Below, in pieces: positions 8,307 through 16,983 of a stretch of DNA of 64,000 nt. Source of the DNA: Akkermansia sp. GTDB taxonomy: Bacteria > Verrucomicrobiota > Verrucomicrobiia > Verrucomicrobiales > Akkermansiaceae. Each line of letters opens with the position of its first letter. Position 1 is the first letter of the stretch. The DNA lies in NCBI GenBank assembly GCA_017435365.1, contig JAFSFD010000002.1, forward strand, positions 1 to 64,000, written 5' to 3'. The notes under the pieces are model-generated. The model saw only the letters and a list, made by a program, of their open reading frames with translations, had not been told where the DNA came from and searched no databases. A program made the position numbers and the translations under genes.

Positions 8307-9239
8307 ATGTCGGACAAGCCTCTGATCAGCGTCGTTGTACTAACCTATAACTCGGCTCGATACGTTGAAGCCACGTTAGATAGCATATACAGACAGACAT
8401 ACGATGGCGCTATCGAACTGATAATCGGTGATGACTGCTCAACGGATGACACGGTTTCAGTATGTAAAAAATGGCTCAGTCGAAACAATAATAGATTTGT
8501 TCACAGCGAAATCATCAGGCCTTCCGAAAATCAGGGGGTTGTTAGAAATATCAACACTTGTTATAAGGCCTGTTCCGGAGAATGGGTGAAAGACATTGCA
8601 GGCGATGACATTCTGCTTCCCCACGCACTTGATACACTGTACCATGAGGCCATTTCTCACAAAGTCTCGTTTGTATATTCAGCACTCCGCACCTTCTCCA
8701 ATCATGACGATCTGAGCAAAACGGAACAATTGAAATACGTTGCCGGAGGACCGTGTGACAAATATGTAGATCTTGAGTATGTATACAAAAAACCGAGTTT
8801 CTGGCTGAATGCACCGACTTTTCTGGTTTCTGCAAAACTCTTAAAAAAAATCGACTACGTACCGGAATTATTCAGAAACATAGAAGACAGGCCTCTGTTT
8901 GCCAAAGCGCTTGCCGCCGGTTACAAAATCTGGCACAGTTCTGAAGCAACAGTTCTCTACCGCATTCACGGTGAGTCAATAACCGCGACAATCGAAAGCA
9001 GAAGATATGCAGAATGCAACTGGCTGACGTACAAGATCATCTTACGCCCATGCTTCCACTTTTTCCAAGCCATTGATGTGGATTTACGAATGCTGCCTCT
9101 CTGGCAGCTTAGCAAACAAGGCAAAAAAGATTTCGTCTACAGGATCTTTCGTCTGTTAACCCAAATTCTCTGGCTTGTGTACCGATTACTGACTTTTGCT
9201 CTCACGCTCAGGCCCACCAAGTTGAAACCGAAACGATGA
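8307..9239 (+). CDS. Family 2 glycosyltransferase
   Basis: This is a GT-A glycosyltransferase of 310 residues. ISVVVLTYNSARYVEATLDSIYRQTY opens the Rossmann-like domain, GDDCSTDDT follows, and VKDIAGDDILLP (about residues 93-104) supplies the DxD-type metal-binding aspartates. The C-terminus is hydrophobic and basic (RIFRLLTQILWLVYRLLTFALTLR), which probably makes an interfacial helix that holds the enzyme on the inner membrane. Only 3 bp separate it from the aminotransferase gene, so the two are co-transcribed. It is a good candidate for transferring the 3-amino-3,6-dideoxyhexose, but donor specificity cannot be read from sequence. Confidence 0.85.
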   Translation: MSDKPLISVVVLTYNSARYVEATLDSIYRQTYDGAIELIIGDDCSTDDTVSVCKKWLSRNNNRFVHSEIIRPSENQGVVRNINTCYKACSGEWVKDIAGDDILLPHALDTLYHEAISHKVSFVYSALRTFSNHDDLSKTEQLKYVAGGPCDKYVDLEYVYKKPSFWLNAPTFLVSAKLLKKIDYVPELFRNIEDRPLFAKALAAGYKIWHSSEATVLYRIHGESITATIESRRYAECNWLTYKIILRPCFHFFQAIDVDLRMLPLWQLSKQGKKDFVYRIFRLLTQILWLVYRLLTFALTLRPTKLKPKR

Positions 9240-9410
9240 GCATCACGCATATCCAAACATTCCAAGATGATGAATCACCACAACAATTGGATACACGTGG
9301 GTAATGATGAATGCATTCTGGACTTGCCCCCCCTCATCGCCAGCAAAGCACCCCAAATACTGTTGAGCATGCAATCCTGAATCACAGCACGATACCACCT
9401 CGACACATCA
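9240..9410. other. 171-bp intergenic stretch without recognised features
   Basis: Between the second GT2 gene and the acyltransferase there is no coding sequence on either strand that looks real, no hairpin with a T-run and no clear promoter. Base composition returns from AT-rich towards the GC-rich average here, so this may mark the right border of the AT-rich portion of the glycan cluster. Confidence 0.4.
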
Positions 9411-10430
9411 ATGAAAAAAGACTATTCCATATCGCTGGATATCATTCGGGTACTGGCCATGGCAGGGGTGCTGCTCGTGCATTTCGAGCAAGCATTCCCT
9501 ATGGCCGAGTGGATACACGACATCTGCAGCACAGGGAGATATGGGGTGCAGGCCTTCTTTGCGCTGAGTGCCTACCTGGCCTGCGCGTATTTCATGAAGC
9601 CTGGAGCCAGCACGCCGGAGTATTACAAGCGGAGAGTTTTGCGCATTCTGCCCACATATTACGCGGCCATAGTGGCCTGCATGGTATATCTTGAATTGAT
9701 TGAAGGCGGCACCCCGGCAGACCCATGCCACCTGGGCTGGCTGCGTTATTTCCTGGGGCTGCAACTCTGGCTACCCTCGGATAATTTCACCGTGTGGAAC
9801 AACTGCTGCGCCATGTGGTGCATGAGTGATTTCCTGTTTTTCTACGCAGTGGCGCCACTGGTGTTCAAATACGTGAAAAGTTTCAAAGCGGCACTCATCT
9901 TCCTCGCGATCTGCATGGTGGTGGCTATTCTGGTACGCCAGGGTTCCAAACAACTTTCGCGCGAGCTGTTCGATGAAGTGCGACTGTTCTTCAGGTGGAA
10001 TCCGCTTTACCAGATGCAGTATTTTGCCGTGGGCATCGTCACTTTCTTTGCCCTCCGTGAAAACAAAATCCGCCTGGGCAGCATTATCATAGGCATACTG
10101 GCGCTGGCTCACTTCAAATCAGCCATGATGGCAGCCGGTATCACCGAGCTCTGCATTCTCCTGCTGCCGAGCGCAGCCATACAGCTCAAGGGGAAAGCCC
10201 TGAACGCGCTCCGGCTCACCTCAAAATACAGCTTCCACATCTACCTGACGCACCTCCTGGCCCTCCGCGCAGCCGGGGCTGCTGCCCTGCTCTGGTGGGC
10301 AGAAAACAGCCCCGGGTTCTATGCTGCAAAACTGGCGGGGGCACTGTTCCTTTGCGTAGTGCTGACCTGTATTCTTGAATTGGCGCAGCGGTGGTGCAAT
10401 GCTGCATTCCGGAGAAAAGTGCGCTCTTAA
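9411..10430 (+). CDS. Acyltransferase-3 family membrane protein (OafA-like)
   Basis: This 339-residue polytopic membrane protein belongs to the acyltransferase-3 family, which O-acylates surface sugars, usually by moving acetyl groups across the inner membrane. The N-terminus has the family pattern SLDIIRVLAMAGVLLVHFEQAF, with the conserved Arg and the His in the first segment. RYGVQAFFALSAYLACAYF gives the next membrane segment and YYKRRVLRILPTYY the basic loop. About ten hydrophobic segments are visible. It closes the glycan cluster, which fits O-acetylation of the O-antigen or exopolysaccharide. There is no SGNH or other periplasmic extension. Confidence 0.85.
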   Translation: MKKDYSISLDIIRVLAMAGVLLVHFEQAFPMAEWIHDICSTGRYGVQAFFALSAYLACAYFMKPGASTPEYYKRRVLRILPTYYAAIVACMVYLELIEGGTPADPCHLGWLRYFLGLQLWLPSDNFTVWNNCCAMWCMSDFLFFYAVAPLVFKYVKSFKAALIFLAICMVVAILVRQGSKQLSRELFDEVRLFFRWNPLYQMQYFAVGIVTFFALRENKIRLGSIIIGILALAHFKSAMMAAGITELCILLLPSAAIQLKGKALNALRLTSKYSFHIYLTHLLALRAAGAAALLWWAENSPGFYAAKLAGALFLCVVLTCILELAQRWCNAAFRRKVRS

Positions 10431-10441
10431 TCCCACCGGCC

Positions 10442-10807
10442 TCAATTATTGGCCCGGCCATTGTCAGATGACCTGTGCTTGACGCAGTCACTGCCGACGG
10501 GGGGGCAGCCATGGCACTGCACGGCATTCCACACTGCCGAACGAGTATTGCCGGTGCGGACAATAAGCCCACGAGACTTCAGTTCCTCCAGACGATACGC
10601 CAAGGTGCGACGGCCTACATCCAAATCGTTGAGCATTTGTGAGAATGTGACGTTCTTTCGGTCGTTGATGTAACGCAAGATACTCTCCTGGCCTGAATCC
10701 GCCCTGTATAAACGTGGGGCAGGCCCGCTTCGCGGAATGAATCGAAAATTAGTGCATTTTCGCCAAGCTTTTTGTGCAATAAATGCACTTATCTGCACTA
10801 ATTGCAC
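10442..10807 (-). pseudogene. Winged-helix DNA-binding fragment, possible decayed regulator
   Basis: The - strand encodes 121 residues from a GTG at 10807. Only the middle is recognisable: ESILRYINDRKNVTFSQMLND, then DVGRRTLAYRLEELKSRGLI and VRTGNTRSAVW, form a winged-helix domain of the type seen in MarR-like regulators and at the C-terminus of RecG-like/AlbA_2 DNA-binding proteins. There is no ATG, the codon before the GTG is a stop, and the tail (cysteine- and histidine-containing) matches nothing known to me. It is either a small regulator using a GTG start or the C-terminal remnant of a longer gene. Short GTGCA/TGCAC repeats lie around its start. No promoter was recognised for it. Confidence 0.45.
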
Positions 10808-10817
10808 TTATTTGCAC
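10752..10817. repeat. Cluster of phased TGCAC/GTGCA pentamers
   Basis: TGCAC occurs at 10784, 10794, 10803 and 10813, with centres 10, 9 and 10 bp apart, so all four face the same side of the helix. Inverted GTGCA copies lie at 10752 and 10774. The block sits between the GTG of the winged-helix fragment and the mutS promoter. It could be an operator array bound by the winged-helix protein, or the decayed repetitive linker of a longer coding sequence. Confidence 0.55.
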
Positions 10818-10838
10818 CAAATACGACAAGCAAAATGC

Positions 10839-10867
10839 TTGATGTGGGGTGGCTGGTCGGTTAGAAT
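10839..10867 (+). promoter_or_regulatory. Candidate sigma70-type promoter for mutS
   Basis: TTGATG at 10839-10844 and TAGAAT at 10862-10867 are separated by 17 bp. Transcription would start near 10874, only about 10 bases before the mutS ATG at 10884, so the leader would be very short and lacks a Shine-Dalgarno sequence. Confidence 0.55.
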
Positions 10868-10883
10868 AGGTAAGCACCCGGAT

Positions 10884-13394
10884 ATGGCAGAAAAGCCCGC
10901 ACTCAGCCCGATGATGGACCAGTACCTGCGCATGAAGCAGTCACTGCCGGGGGATGTGTGGTTGTTTTTCCGCCTGGGGGATTTCTACGAAATGTTCTTC
11001 GAGGATGCGGTGGAATGCTCTGCCGCGCTGGGTCTCACGCTCACAAAGCGGCAGACCATCCCGATGTGCGGGGTGCCCTACCACGCGGCAGAGGGCTACA
11101 TAGGCCAGGCGGTGAAGCTGGGCAAGCGCATCGCCATTGCAGAGCAGATGGCCACGCCGGTGCCGGGCAAGCTGGTGCCGCGCGAAATCACCCGCATCAT
11201 CTCTGCCGGCACGCTGGCCGATATGGCCTTGCTGGATGCCGGGGAGCACAACTACATCGCGGCCTGCTACCACGAGAAGAACGCCTGGGGCCTGGCCTGT
11301 GCGGACCACACCACGGGCGAGTTCACGGTGGCTGATTACCCGAGCCTGGAAGCGCTGAGCGAGGAAGTGGCCCGCATCCGCCCGCGCGAGCTGCTCATCA
11401 GCCAGGAGCAGGCGGAGGATTTCCCCGGCGTGCCCGTCACGCTGATGTATGATGGCTACACCTTCCTGCCGGGGCTGGCAGATACCTTCCTGAAATCGCA
11501 CTTCCGGGTGCACTCCCTGGAGGGCTTCGGCTGCGCCCACCTGGGGCCGGCACTGGGGGCTGCCACGGCTATCCTGCACTACCTGAAGCACCAGCTGCGC
11601 CGCCAGACCGACCACCTGCGCACCCTTTCCCTACGCGCCACGGAGAACGCCGTACTCATCGATTCCGCCAGCCGCCGCAATCTGGACCTGGTGGAGGCCC
11701 GCGGCGGCCACAAGAACACCTTGCTGGGCACGCTGGACCGCACCAGCACCCCCATGGGCGCGCGCAAGCTGCGCGACTGGATACTGCACCCCACCTGCTG
11801 CATGGAGGAACTGCTGCGCCGCCAGAACCTCATCGCCGGGTTCCTGAAAGAGCCCTTCCTCATGTCGGAGCTGCGCAATTCCTTCAAGGGGGTGCGAGAT
11901 ACGGAGCGCCTGGTCTCCCGCCTGTCGCAGGGGGCGGGCAACGCGCGCGACCTGCTGGCGCTGGGCACGTCCCTCTCCCACCTGCCGGCCATCGTGGAGG
12001 ACCTGGCCGCCCTGCAGCAGCATGAGCCGCTCTTCTCCCCGCTGCTGGAGCGCCTCGGCAATTTCGAGGAACTCACCGCGCTGCTCACCTCTGCCGTGGT
12101 GGACGAGCCGCCCGTCACCATCAAGGAAGGCGGCATGATGCGCGATGGCTACAACGAGCAGCTGGATGAACTGCGCGCCGCTTCGCGCGAAGGCAAGAAC
12201 TGGCTGGCCGACCTGGAGGCACGCGAACGCGCCGCCACCGGCATCGATTCCCTTAAAATCCGTTACAACAACGTATTCGGCTACTACATCGAGGTGACCA
12301 AGGCGAATTTCTCCAAGGTGCCCACGGACCGTTACGTGCGCAAGCAGACCCTGGCGAATGCCGAGCGCTTCGTGACCGATGAGCTCAAGAAGATGGAAGG
12401 CACCATCCTAGGGGCGGATGAACGCGCCCGCCAGCTGGAATACGAGCTTTTCTGCCAGCTGCGCGAACAGGTGGCCCGTTTCATCGACCGCATCCAGAGC
12501 ACCTCCGAGGCCCTGGCAGAGGTAGACGTGCTGCTCTCCCTGGCGGAAATTGCCCAGCACCACCGCTACTGCCGCCCCTGCCTGGATATGAGCCGCGACC
12601 TGCACATCGTCAATGGCCGCCACCCGGTCATCGAACAGGTGCAGACCGATTCCGCCTTTGTGCCGAATGATACGGAAATCGAGGCGGAAAACCAGCGCGT
12701 ACTCATCCTCACCGGCCCGAACATGGCCGGCAAGAGCACCTACATCCGCCAGGTGGCGCTCATCACCCTCATGGCGCAGATTGGCTCCTACGTGCCGGCA
12801 GATTCCGCCCGCATCGGCCTGGTGGACCGCATTTTCTGCCGCGTGGGCGCCAGCGATGACATTGCCCGCGGGCAGTCCACCTTCATGGTGGAAATGAGCG
12901 AGACCGCCCTCATCCTGAACAACGCCACCGACCGCTCCCTGGTCATTCTGGACGAAATCGGCCGCGGCACCGCCACCTTCGATGGCCTTTCCATCGCCTG
13001 GGCGGTGGCCGAGCACCTGCACGACGTGCTGGGCTCCCGCACCCTCTTTGCCACCCACTACCATGAGATGGTAGACCTGGAGCACACCCACACCGGCGTG
13101 AGCAACTGGCATGTGGAAGTGCGCGAGTGGAAGGATGAAATCGTCTTCCTCCGCAAGGTGCTCCCCGGCCCGGCGGATAAATCATACGGTATCCAGGTGG
13201 CACGCCTTGCCGGCCTGCCCGCCCCCATCATCGACCGCGCCAAGCAGATTCTCACCCACCTGGAGATGAGCTCCGCCGCCCGCGAACCCCGCTCCGCCCG
13301 CCGCAAGCGCGCCCGCGAAACCGGCCTTCCCTGCGCCGAGGAACCGGATGTGGCCCAGATGGACATGTTCAGCATGCTGGATGAAGGCATCTGA
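10884..13394 (+). CDS. mutS: DNA mismatch repair protein MutS
   Basis: MutS scans DNA and binds mismatches as a dimer, then recruits MutL using its ABC-type ATPase. The 836-residue length is normal for MutS1. The mismatch-binding motif FFRLGDFYEMFFEDA lies at about residues 28-42 with the Phe-x-Glu wedge in FYE. The Walker A GPNMAGKSTYIRQ is near 611, followed by Walker B LVILDEIGRGTATFDG and the signature region RGQSTFMVEM. The ATG at 10884 is chosen because homology begins at once (PALSPMMDQYLRMK); an in-frame start at 10737 would add 49 unrelated residues across the promoter. It stands alone between a glycan cluster and a small exported protein. Confidence 0.97.
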   Translation: MAEKPALSPMMDQYLRMKQSLPGDVWLFFRLGDFYEMFFEDAVECSAALGLTLTKRQTIPMCGVPYHAAEGYIGQAVKLGKRIAIAEQMATPVPGKLVPREITRIISAGTLADMALLDAGEHNYIAACYHEKNAWGLACADHTTGEFTVADYPSLEALSEEVARIRPRELLISQEQAEDFPGVPVTLMYDGYTFLPGLADTFLKSHFRVHSLEGFGCAHLGPALGAATAILHYLKHQLRRQTDHLRTLSLRATENAVLIDSASRRNLDLVEARGGHKNTLLGTLDRTSTPMGARKLRDWILHPTCCMEELLRRQNLIAGFLKEPFLMSELRNSFKGVRDTERLVSRLSQGAGNARDLLALGTSLSHLPAIVEDLAALQQHEPLFSPLLERLGNFEELTALLTSAVVDEPPVTIKEGGMMRDGYNEQLDELRAASREGKNWLADLEARERAATGIDSLKIRYNNVFGYYIEVTKANFSKVPTDRYVRKQTLANAERFVTDELKKMEGTILGADERARQLEYELFCQLREQVARFIDRIQSTSEALAEVDVLLSLAEIAQHHRYCRPCLDMSRDLHIVNGRHPVIEQVQTDSAFVPNDTEIEAENQRVLILTGPNMAGKSTYIRQVALITLMAQIGSYVPADSARIGLVDRIFCRVGASDDIARGQSTFMVEMSETALILNNATDRSLVILDEIGRGTATFDGLSIAWAVAEHLHDVLGSRTLFATHYHEMVDLEHTHTGVSNWHVEVREWKDEIVFLRKVLPGPADKSYGIQVARLAGLPAPIIDRAKQILTHLEMSSAAREPRSARRKRARETGLPCAEEPDVAQMDMFSMLDEGI

Positions 13395-13410
13395 CCCCGC
13401 AGCCTGCCCG

Positions 13411-13466
13411 ATAAATTGATGTTTGTCCCGTGCCCCGACAGAGTTCCCCCACGAATTCTCATTTAT
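13411..13466. repeat. REP/MITE-like element, internally deleted copy C
   Basis: This 56-bp stretch begins with the terminal motif ATAAATTGATGTTTGT and ends with the other terminus (CCCACGAATTCTCATTTAT), but lacks the central paired palindromes of the full copies at about 14020-14135 and 25693-25808. Deletion between the two inner palindromes explains the structure. Confidence 0.7.
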
Positions 13467-13532
13467 AGCGTTCAACACTCAGATTTTGGAATACGCAAGG
13501 TGCAAAATATGCGGCGAATTTCAAAAATGAGC

Positions 13533-13560
13533 TTGACTTAGCGGGGCTCTGGCATATACT
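13533..13560 (+). promoter_or_regulatory. Candidate promoter for small exported protein gene
   Basis: TTGACT at 13533-13538 and TATACT at 13555-13560 are separated by 16 bp, with transcription expected near 13567 and the ATG at 13583. Confidence 0.6.
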
Positions 13561-13582
13561 TAAAGAGTCATTTAGCTAACGT

Positions 13583-13915
13583 ATGAAAACTCTTCCCCTC
13601 TTCGCTCTCCTCGTAATGGCAGTTGCGACCGTGCAGGCCGCTCCCGTTGTGCAGACTAAGGATCTCTCGGAGGACACCCTCAAGAGCATTGCCACCGACC
13701 GCCAGAAAGCCAGCATCGACCGCTACAACAAGGCTGTTGCCCGCGCAGAAAAGAACCGCGAGAAAGCCATTAAGGAGGCCCAGAAGCTCACCCGCGACAA
13801 CGATGCCGGCATGAAGAAAACCATCCAGCACCGCCGGCTGAACACCATGCTGCCCCCCTGCGAGCGCACCCCTGAGGCCCCCCGCGAACCGCGCGACCTC
13901 AACATCCGCTACTGA
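13583..13915 (+). CDS. Small exported protein of unknown function
   Basis: The 110-residue product starts with a clear signal peptide, MKTLPLFALLVMAVATVQA, with likely cleavage after AQA-type residues near position 19-20. The mature part is a highly charged helix (KAVARAEKNREKAIKEAQKL), likely coiled coil, followed by a proline/arginine-rich tail (CERTPEAPREPRDLNIRY) with one cysteine. I do not recognise a family. It has its own promoter and a strong terminator, so it is a monocistronic gene, and its mature product is probably periplasmic or envelope-associated. It sits between two copies of the palindromic repeat. Confidence 0.7.
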   Translation: MKTLPLFALLVMAVATVQAAPVVQTKDLSEDTLKSIATDRQKASIDRYNKAVARAEKNREKAIKEAQKLTRDNDAGMKKTIQHRRLNTMLPPCERTPEAPREPRDLNIRY

Positions 13916-13944
13916 TTCAGCATTCGTCTTTTCCTTTTTCCCCG

Positions 13945-13976
13945 GCAGGAAACGCCCCGCGTTTCCTGCTTTTTTT
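13945..13976 (+). terminator. Intrinsic terminator after small exported protein gene
   Basis: An 11-bp stem, GCAGGAAACGC (13945-13955) with GCGTTTCCTGC (13959-13969), is followed by seven T residues. Confidence 0.85.
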
Positions 13977-14019
13977 CGGCTCCGGCTGCAAATCCAGGTG
14001 AGAAACTCTGAAAAACACA

Positions 14020-14135
14020 CTTAATTGATGCTTGTCGTTGTCGGGGCACGGGACTTCAGTCCCGAAATAACGGTGCTTCCAATCGGGACTGAAGTCCCGT
14101 GCTCCGACAGAGTTCCCCCACAAATTCCCATTTAT
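14020..14135. repeat. REP/MITE-like palindromic element, full copy A
   Basis: The unit is about 116 bp. Two inverted 25-bp arms with one mismatch (about 14039-14063 and 14085-14109... centred on GGGACTTCAGTCCC at 14050-14063 and GGGACTGAAGTCCC at 14085-14098) flank a spacer of about 20 bp. Each arm is itself palindromic, and the outer ends approximate ATAAATTGGAATTTGT inverted repeats. It is nearly identical to the copy at 25693-25808 in the opposite orientation. No transposase gene is nearby. Confidence 0.85.
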
Positions 14136-14236
14136 CGAGCAGATGGGAGATTCATCCGAAATGGGGCTGATAGTTCTATTTCATGCAAAATCTTTAGGAC
14201 ACATGAGCTTTTTCACGGGCAGATGCCGCTTTATGC

Positions 14237-14264
14237 TTGATAAAAGTGGGTTTTGTGCGATAAT
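14237..14264 (+). promoter_or_regulatory. Candidate promoter for MFS-acyltransferase gene
   Basis: TTGATA at 14237-14242 and GATAAT at 14259-14264 lie 16 bp apart, 23 bp upstream of the ATG at 14287. Confidence 0.45.
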
Positions 14265-14286
14265 GAGTCTGAATTAAACTCATCTT

Positions 14287-16950
14287 ATGGCAGACGAAGA
14301 AGAGGATTTTTACAAAGAGCCGACCCGGAAGGAATGGGCCGGGTTCTGGACGCTGGTAGCAGTCCAGGCACAGAATGCCTTTAATGAGAAAGCGGTGCAG
14401 TTCCTGCTCATTCCGCTGGGGGTATGGCTCTGGGGTGCGGATGGCAGCACGCTGGAATACATTCTGGGTGCTATTTTCGTGCTGCCGTACATTCTGTTCT
14501 CCCCGCTGGTGGGGTGGCTGTCTGACTGTTTCTGCAAGACCCGCATCGTGCAGGTGATGAGCGTCATCCAGATATTCATCATGAGCTGCATGCTGTTCTG
14601 CTTCTACCAGCACGACATGTACGCCGCCATTCTCTGGTTTGCAATTTTTGCCACACAGGCCACTATCCTTTCACCGGCCAAAAAGGGCATTGTGAAGGAT
14701 TTGCTGGGTTCCAAATACATCGGGTTCGGCTCCGGCATCATTGAAATGAGCCTGGTATTCGTGCTGCTGGCGGCGCAGATTGGCGTGTTCTTCTGGTTCT
14801 CCTACCTGCTGACCTCATATGAAGCGCAGAACTCCCCCACGTATGATGCCGAGCAGCTCGCCGGCTGGGATTCCGTCATCCTGCCCACCTGGATTTTCAT
14901 CGGGCTGGCGTGTCTGGTATGCGCAGCATCCTTCCTGGTGCCGCGCTATCCGGCCAAGAAAGCGCGTCCGTTCAGCTGGAGCCTGTTCTACGAGCACTTC
15001 GGGCAGATTAAGTACCTGTGGCAGGACCGCCTGCTGCGGCTCAGTGAGCTGGGAATTGCGTATTTCTGGTGTCTGGCCGGCTCCCTGTTCCTCATTCTGA
15101 TTCAGATAGCCAAGAGCATGCAGGCGGCAGACCCGAGTGTGGACTTCTCTCTGCAGTGCGGTATTCTGATGGCCTGGATGACCGGCGGCGTGGTATTCGG
15201 CGGGGCGGTGGCCTCGCAGCTCTGCAAGGGCAAGAATGAGCTGGGGCTTATTCCCTTCGGGGCCATCGGCATCACCCTCTGCACGCTGCTGCTGACCTTC
15301 TTTGATGTCAACACCTACACCAGCAACACCCTGCTGGCCCTTACCGGAGCATTCGGCGCAGCCTACCTGGTGCCGCTCAACGCCTTCCTGCAGGACAACT
15401 GCGACCCCAACAACCGCGGCAACATCATTGCCGCCGGCAACCTCATCGATAACCTGATGGGGCTGGTAGCCGTGGCGCTCATGTGGGTGATGTATGAAAT
15501 TTTCGGGGCGAGCCCGCAGCAGCAGTTCTTTGTGCTGTTCCTGATGAGCTTCTTCATCCTCATCTGCTCGCTGCGCCTGATTCCCCAGGAGTTCATCCGC
15601 ATGATCGGCATCTGGTGCCTGCAGCTGGTCTACCGCCCGCGCACCATCAACCTGGAGCGCCTGCCCATGCGCGGCGGTGCGCTGCTGGTGGTGAACCACG
15701 TGACATACGCTGATGCGCTTTTCCTCACGATGGTGTGCCCGCGGCCGGTGCGCTTCATCGTGGCAGAGGAATTCATGGCCATGCGCCTGCTGGGCTGGGC
15801 GCTGGAAATCTTCAACTCGCTGCCCATTTCCTCCCGCAACCCGCGCGAGGCCATCGTGAAGGCGGCCAAAGCCATTGAGAACGGAGATATCATCTGCATC
15901 TTCCCGGAGGGGCAGCTCACGCGCAGCGGGTGCCTCACCCCCATCCGCCGCGGCATGGAAATGATAGCCCGCCGGGCCAAGGCCCCCATCATTCCGGTGT
16001 ATATGGACGGGCTCTGGGGGAGCATCTTCTCCTTCTCCCGCAACCGATTCTTCACCAAGCTGCCCAAGACGCTGAACTACAATTTCACCGTAGCATTCGG
16101 GGCGCCGCTTGACCCGGAAACCTTCAACAGCCGCATCGTGCTGCGCTCGTTCCGCGAGCTTTCGGCCACCTGCCTGGAAACGGCAGATGACATCAGCCGC
16201 GAAGGGCTCATCCGCATGCTGGAGGAACGAGGCCACAAATCGCTCGTATTCTTCCCGGGCGGCTCGCTCACAGCCATCCAGATTGCAGCGGCGCTCATCA
16301 GCCGCCAGGCAGATACGCAGTTCCCGCCGCTGGCGCGCAAATGGCTGCAGCTCCTCATCGACGGGACGGAGGACCTGCTCGCCCTGCACCGCTACTGGCT
16401 GAACACCTGCCAGGTGCGCCGGGTGAACGCCCTGAAGGAAGGGCGCCACCACCTGCTCACCACCGTGGGGCACGGTGAGCCGCAGGAGCTGGTGCTGGCC
16501 GTGCTCTGGCCGCTCATCACCCGCACGCCGGTGCATCTGATTGAGAACCCGCAGGAGACCCTGAGCTCCACCATCTCGCAGATAGTGGGTGGTGCGCACA
16601 TGCGGCGCATCCTGCTCACCACGATTCCGCCGCGGCAGATTCCCTTCTATGATTTCAGCGGCGGCCCGGCCATCTCAACCCCGAACATGCGCTGGCGCCC
16701 CTGCCTGTGCACCTCCATGGGCAATATCATCTCTATGAGCATGTGCCACAGTGTATTCAAGATGAGCGACGGCACCATCCAGCTTGGCGTGCGGCCGCGC
16801 ACCCGCGGGCTTCTCCTGCCCGGGTACCGCGTCGCAGCATCTGCTGAAGGCTCCAATGCAATCATCAGCGCCCCCTCTCTGCGAACGGAATACACCCTGC
16901 CCTCTCACATTTATCTGGATGAAAGCGGCTTCCTCGCAGAACTTTCATAA
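14287..16950 (+). CDS. LplT-PlsC fusion with a degenerate AMP-binding-like tail (Aas-like)
   Basis: This 887-residue protein joins three parts. Residues 1 to about 430 form an MFS transporter of the LplT type with roughly 12 membrane spans. Residues about 445-640 are a PlsC acyltransferase with NHVTYADALF (the NHx4D motif near residue 470) and FPEGQLTRSG near 538. The last 250 residues recall the acyl-ACP synthetase (AMP-binding) domain of Aas fusions (RTRGLLLPGYRV near the end) but are much shorter, and the usual ATP-binding P-loop is not visible. Known Aas/LplT systems import lysophospholipid and re-acylate it. Here the third domain may be structural. The gene probably forms an operon with the kinase-like gene 33 bp downstream. 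Confidence 0.82.
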   Translation: MADEEEDFYKEPTRKEWAGFWTLVAVQAQNAFNEKAVQFLLIPLGVWLWGADGSTLEYILGAIFVLPYILFSPLVGWLSDCFCKTRIVQVMSVIQIFIMSCMLFCFYQHDMYAAILWFAIFATQATILSPAKKGIVKDLLGSKYIGFGSGIIEMSLVFVLLAAQIGVFFWFSYLLTSYEAQNSPTYDAEQLAGWDSVILPTWIFIGLACLVCAASFLVPRYPAKKARPFSWSLFYEHFGQIKYLWQDRLLRLSELGIAYFWCLAGSLFLILIQIAKSMQAADPSVDFSLQCGILMAWMTGGVVFGGAVASQLCKGKNELGLIPFGAIGITLCTLLLTFFDVNTYTSNTLLALTGAFGAAYLVPLNAFLQDNCDPNNRGNIIAAGNLIDNLMGLVAVALMWVMYEIFGASPQQQFFVLFLMSFFILICSLRLIPQEFIRMIGIWCLQLVYRPRTINLERLPMRGGALLVVNHVTYADALFLTMVCPRPVRFIVAEEFMAMRLLGWALEIFNSLPISSRNPREAIVKAAKAIENGDIICIFPEGQLTRSGCLTPIRRGMEMIARRAKAPIIPVYMDGLWGSIFSFSRNRFFTKLPKTLNYNFTVAFGAPLDPETFNSRIVLRSFRELSATCLETADDISREGLIRMLEERGHKSLVFFPGGSLTAIQIAAALISRQADTQFPPLARKWLQLLIDGTEDLLALHRYWLNTCQVRRVNALKEGRHHLLTTVGHGEPQELVLAVLWPLITRTPVHLIENPQETLSSTISQIVGGAHMRRILLTTIPPRQIPFYDFSGGPAISTPNMRWRPCLCTSMGNIISMSMCHSVFKMSDGTIQLGVRPRTRGLLLPGYRVAASAEGSNAIISAPSLRTEYTLPSHIYLDESGFLAELS

Positions 16951-16983
16951 GCGTCTCAATCCTATAACGTTCTCAACAACACC

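Noticed and set aside
14020-14135. Palindromic element considered as a terminator or riboswitch
   Set aside because: No T-run follows, and near-identical copies occur elsewhere in different orientation and context, so a dispersed repeat explains it better.
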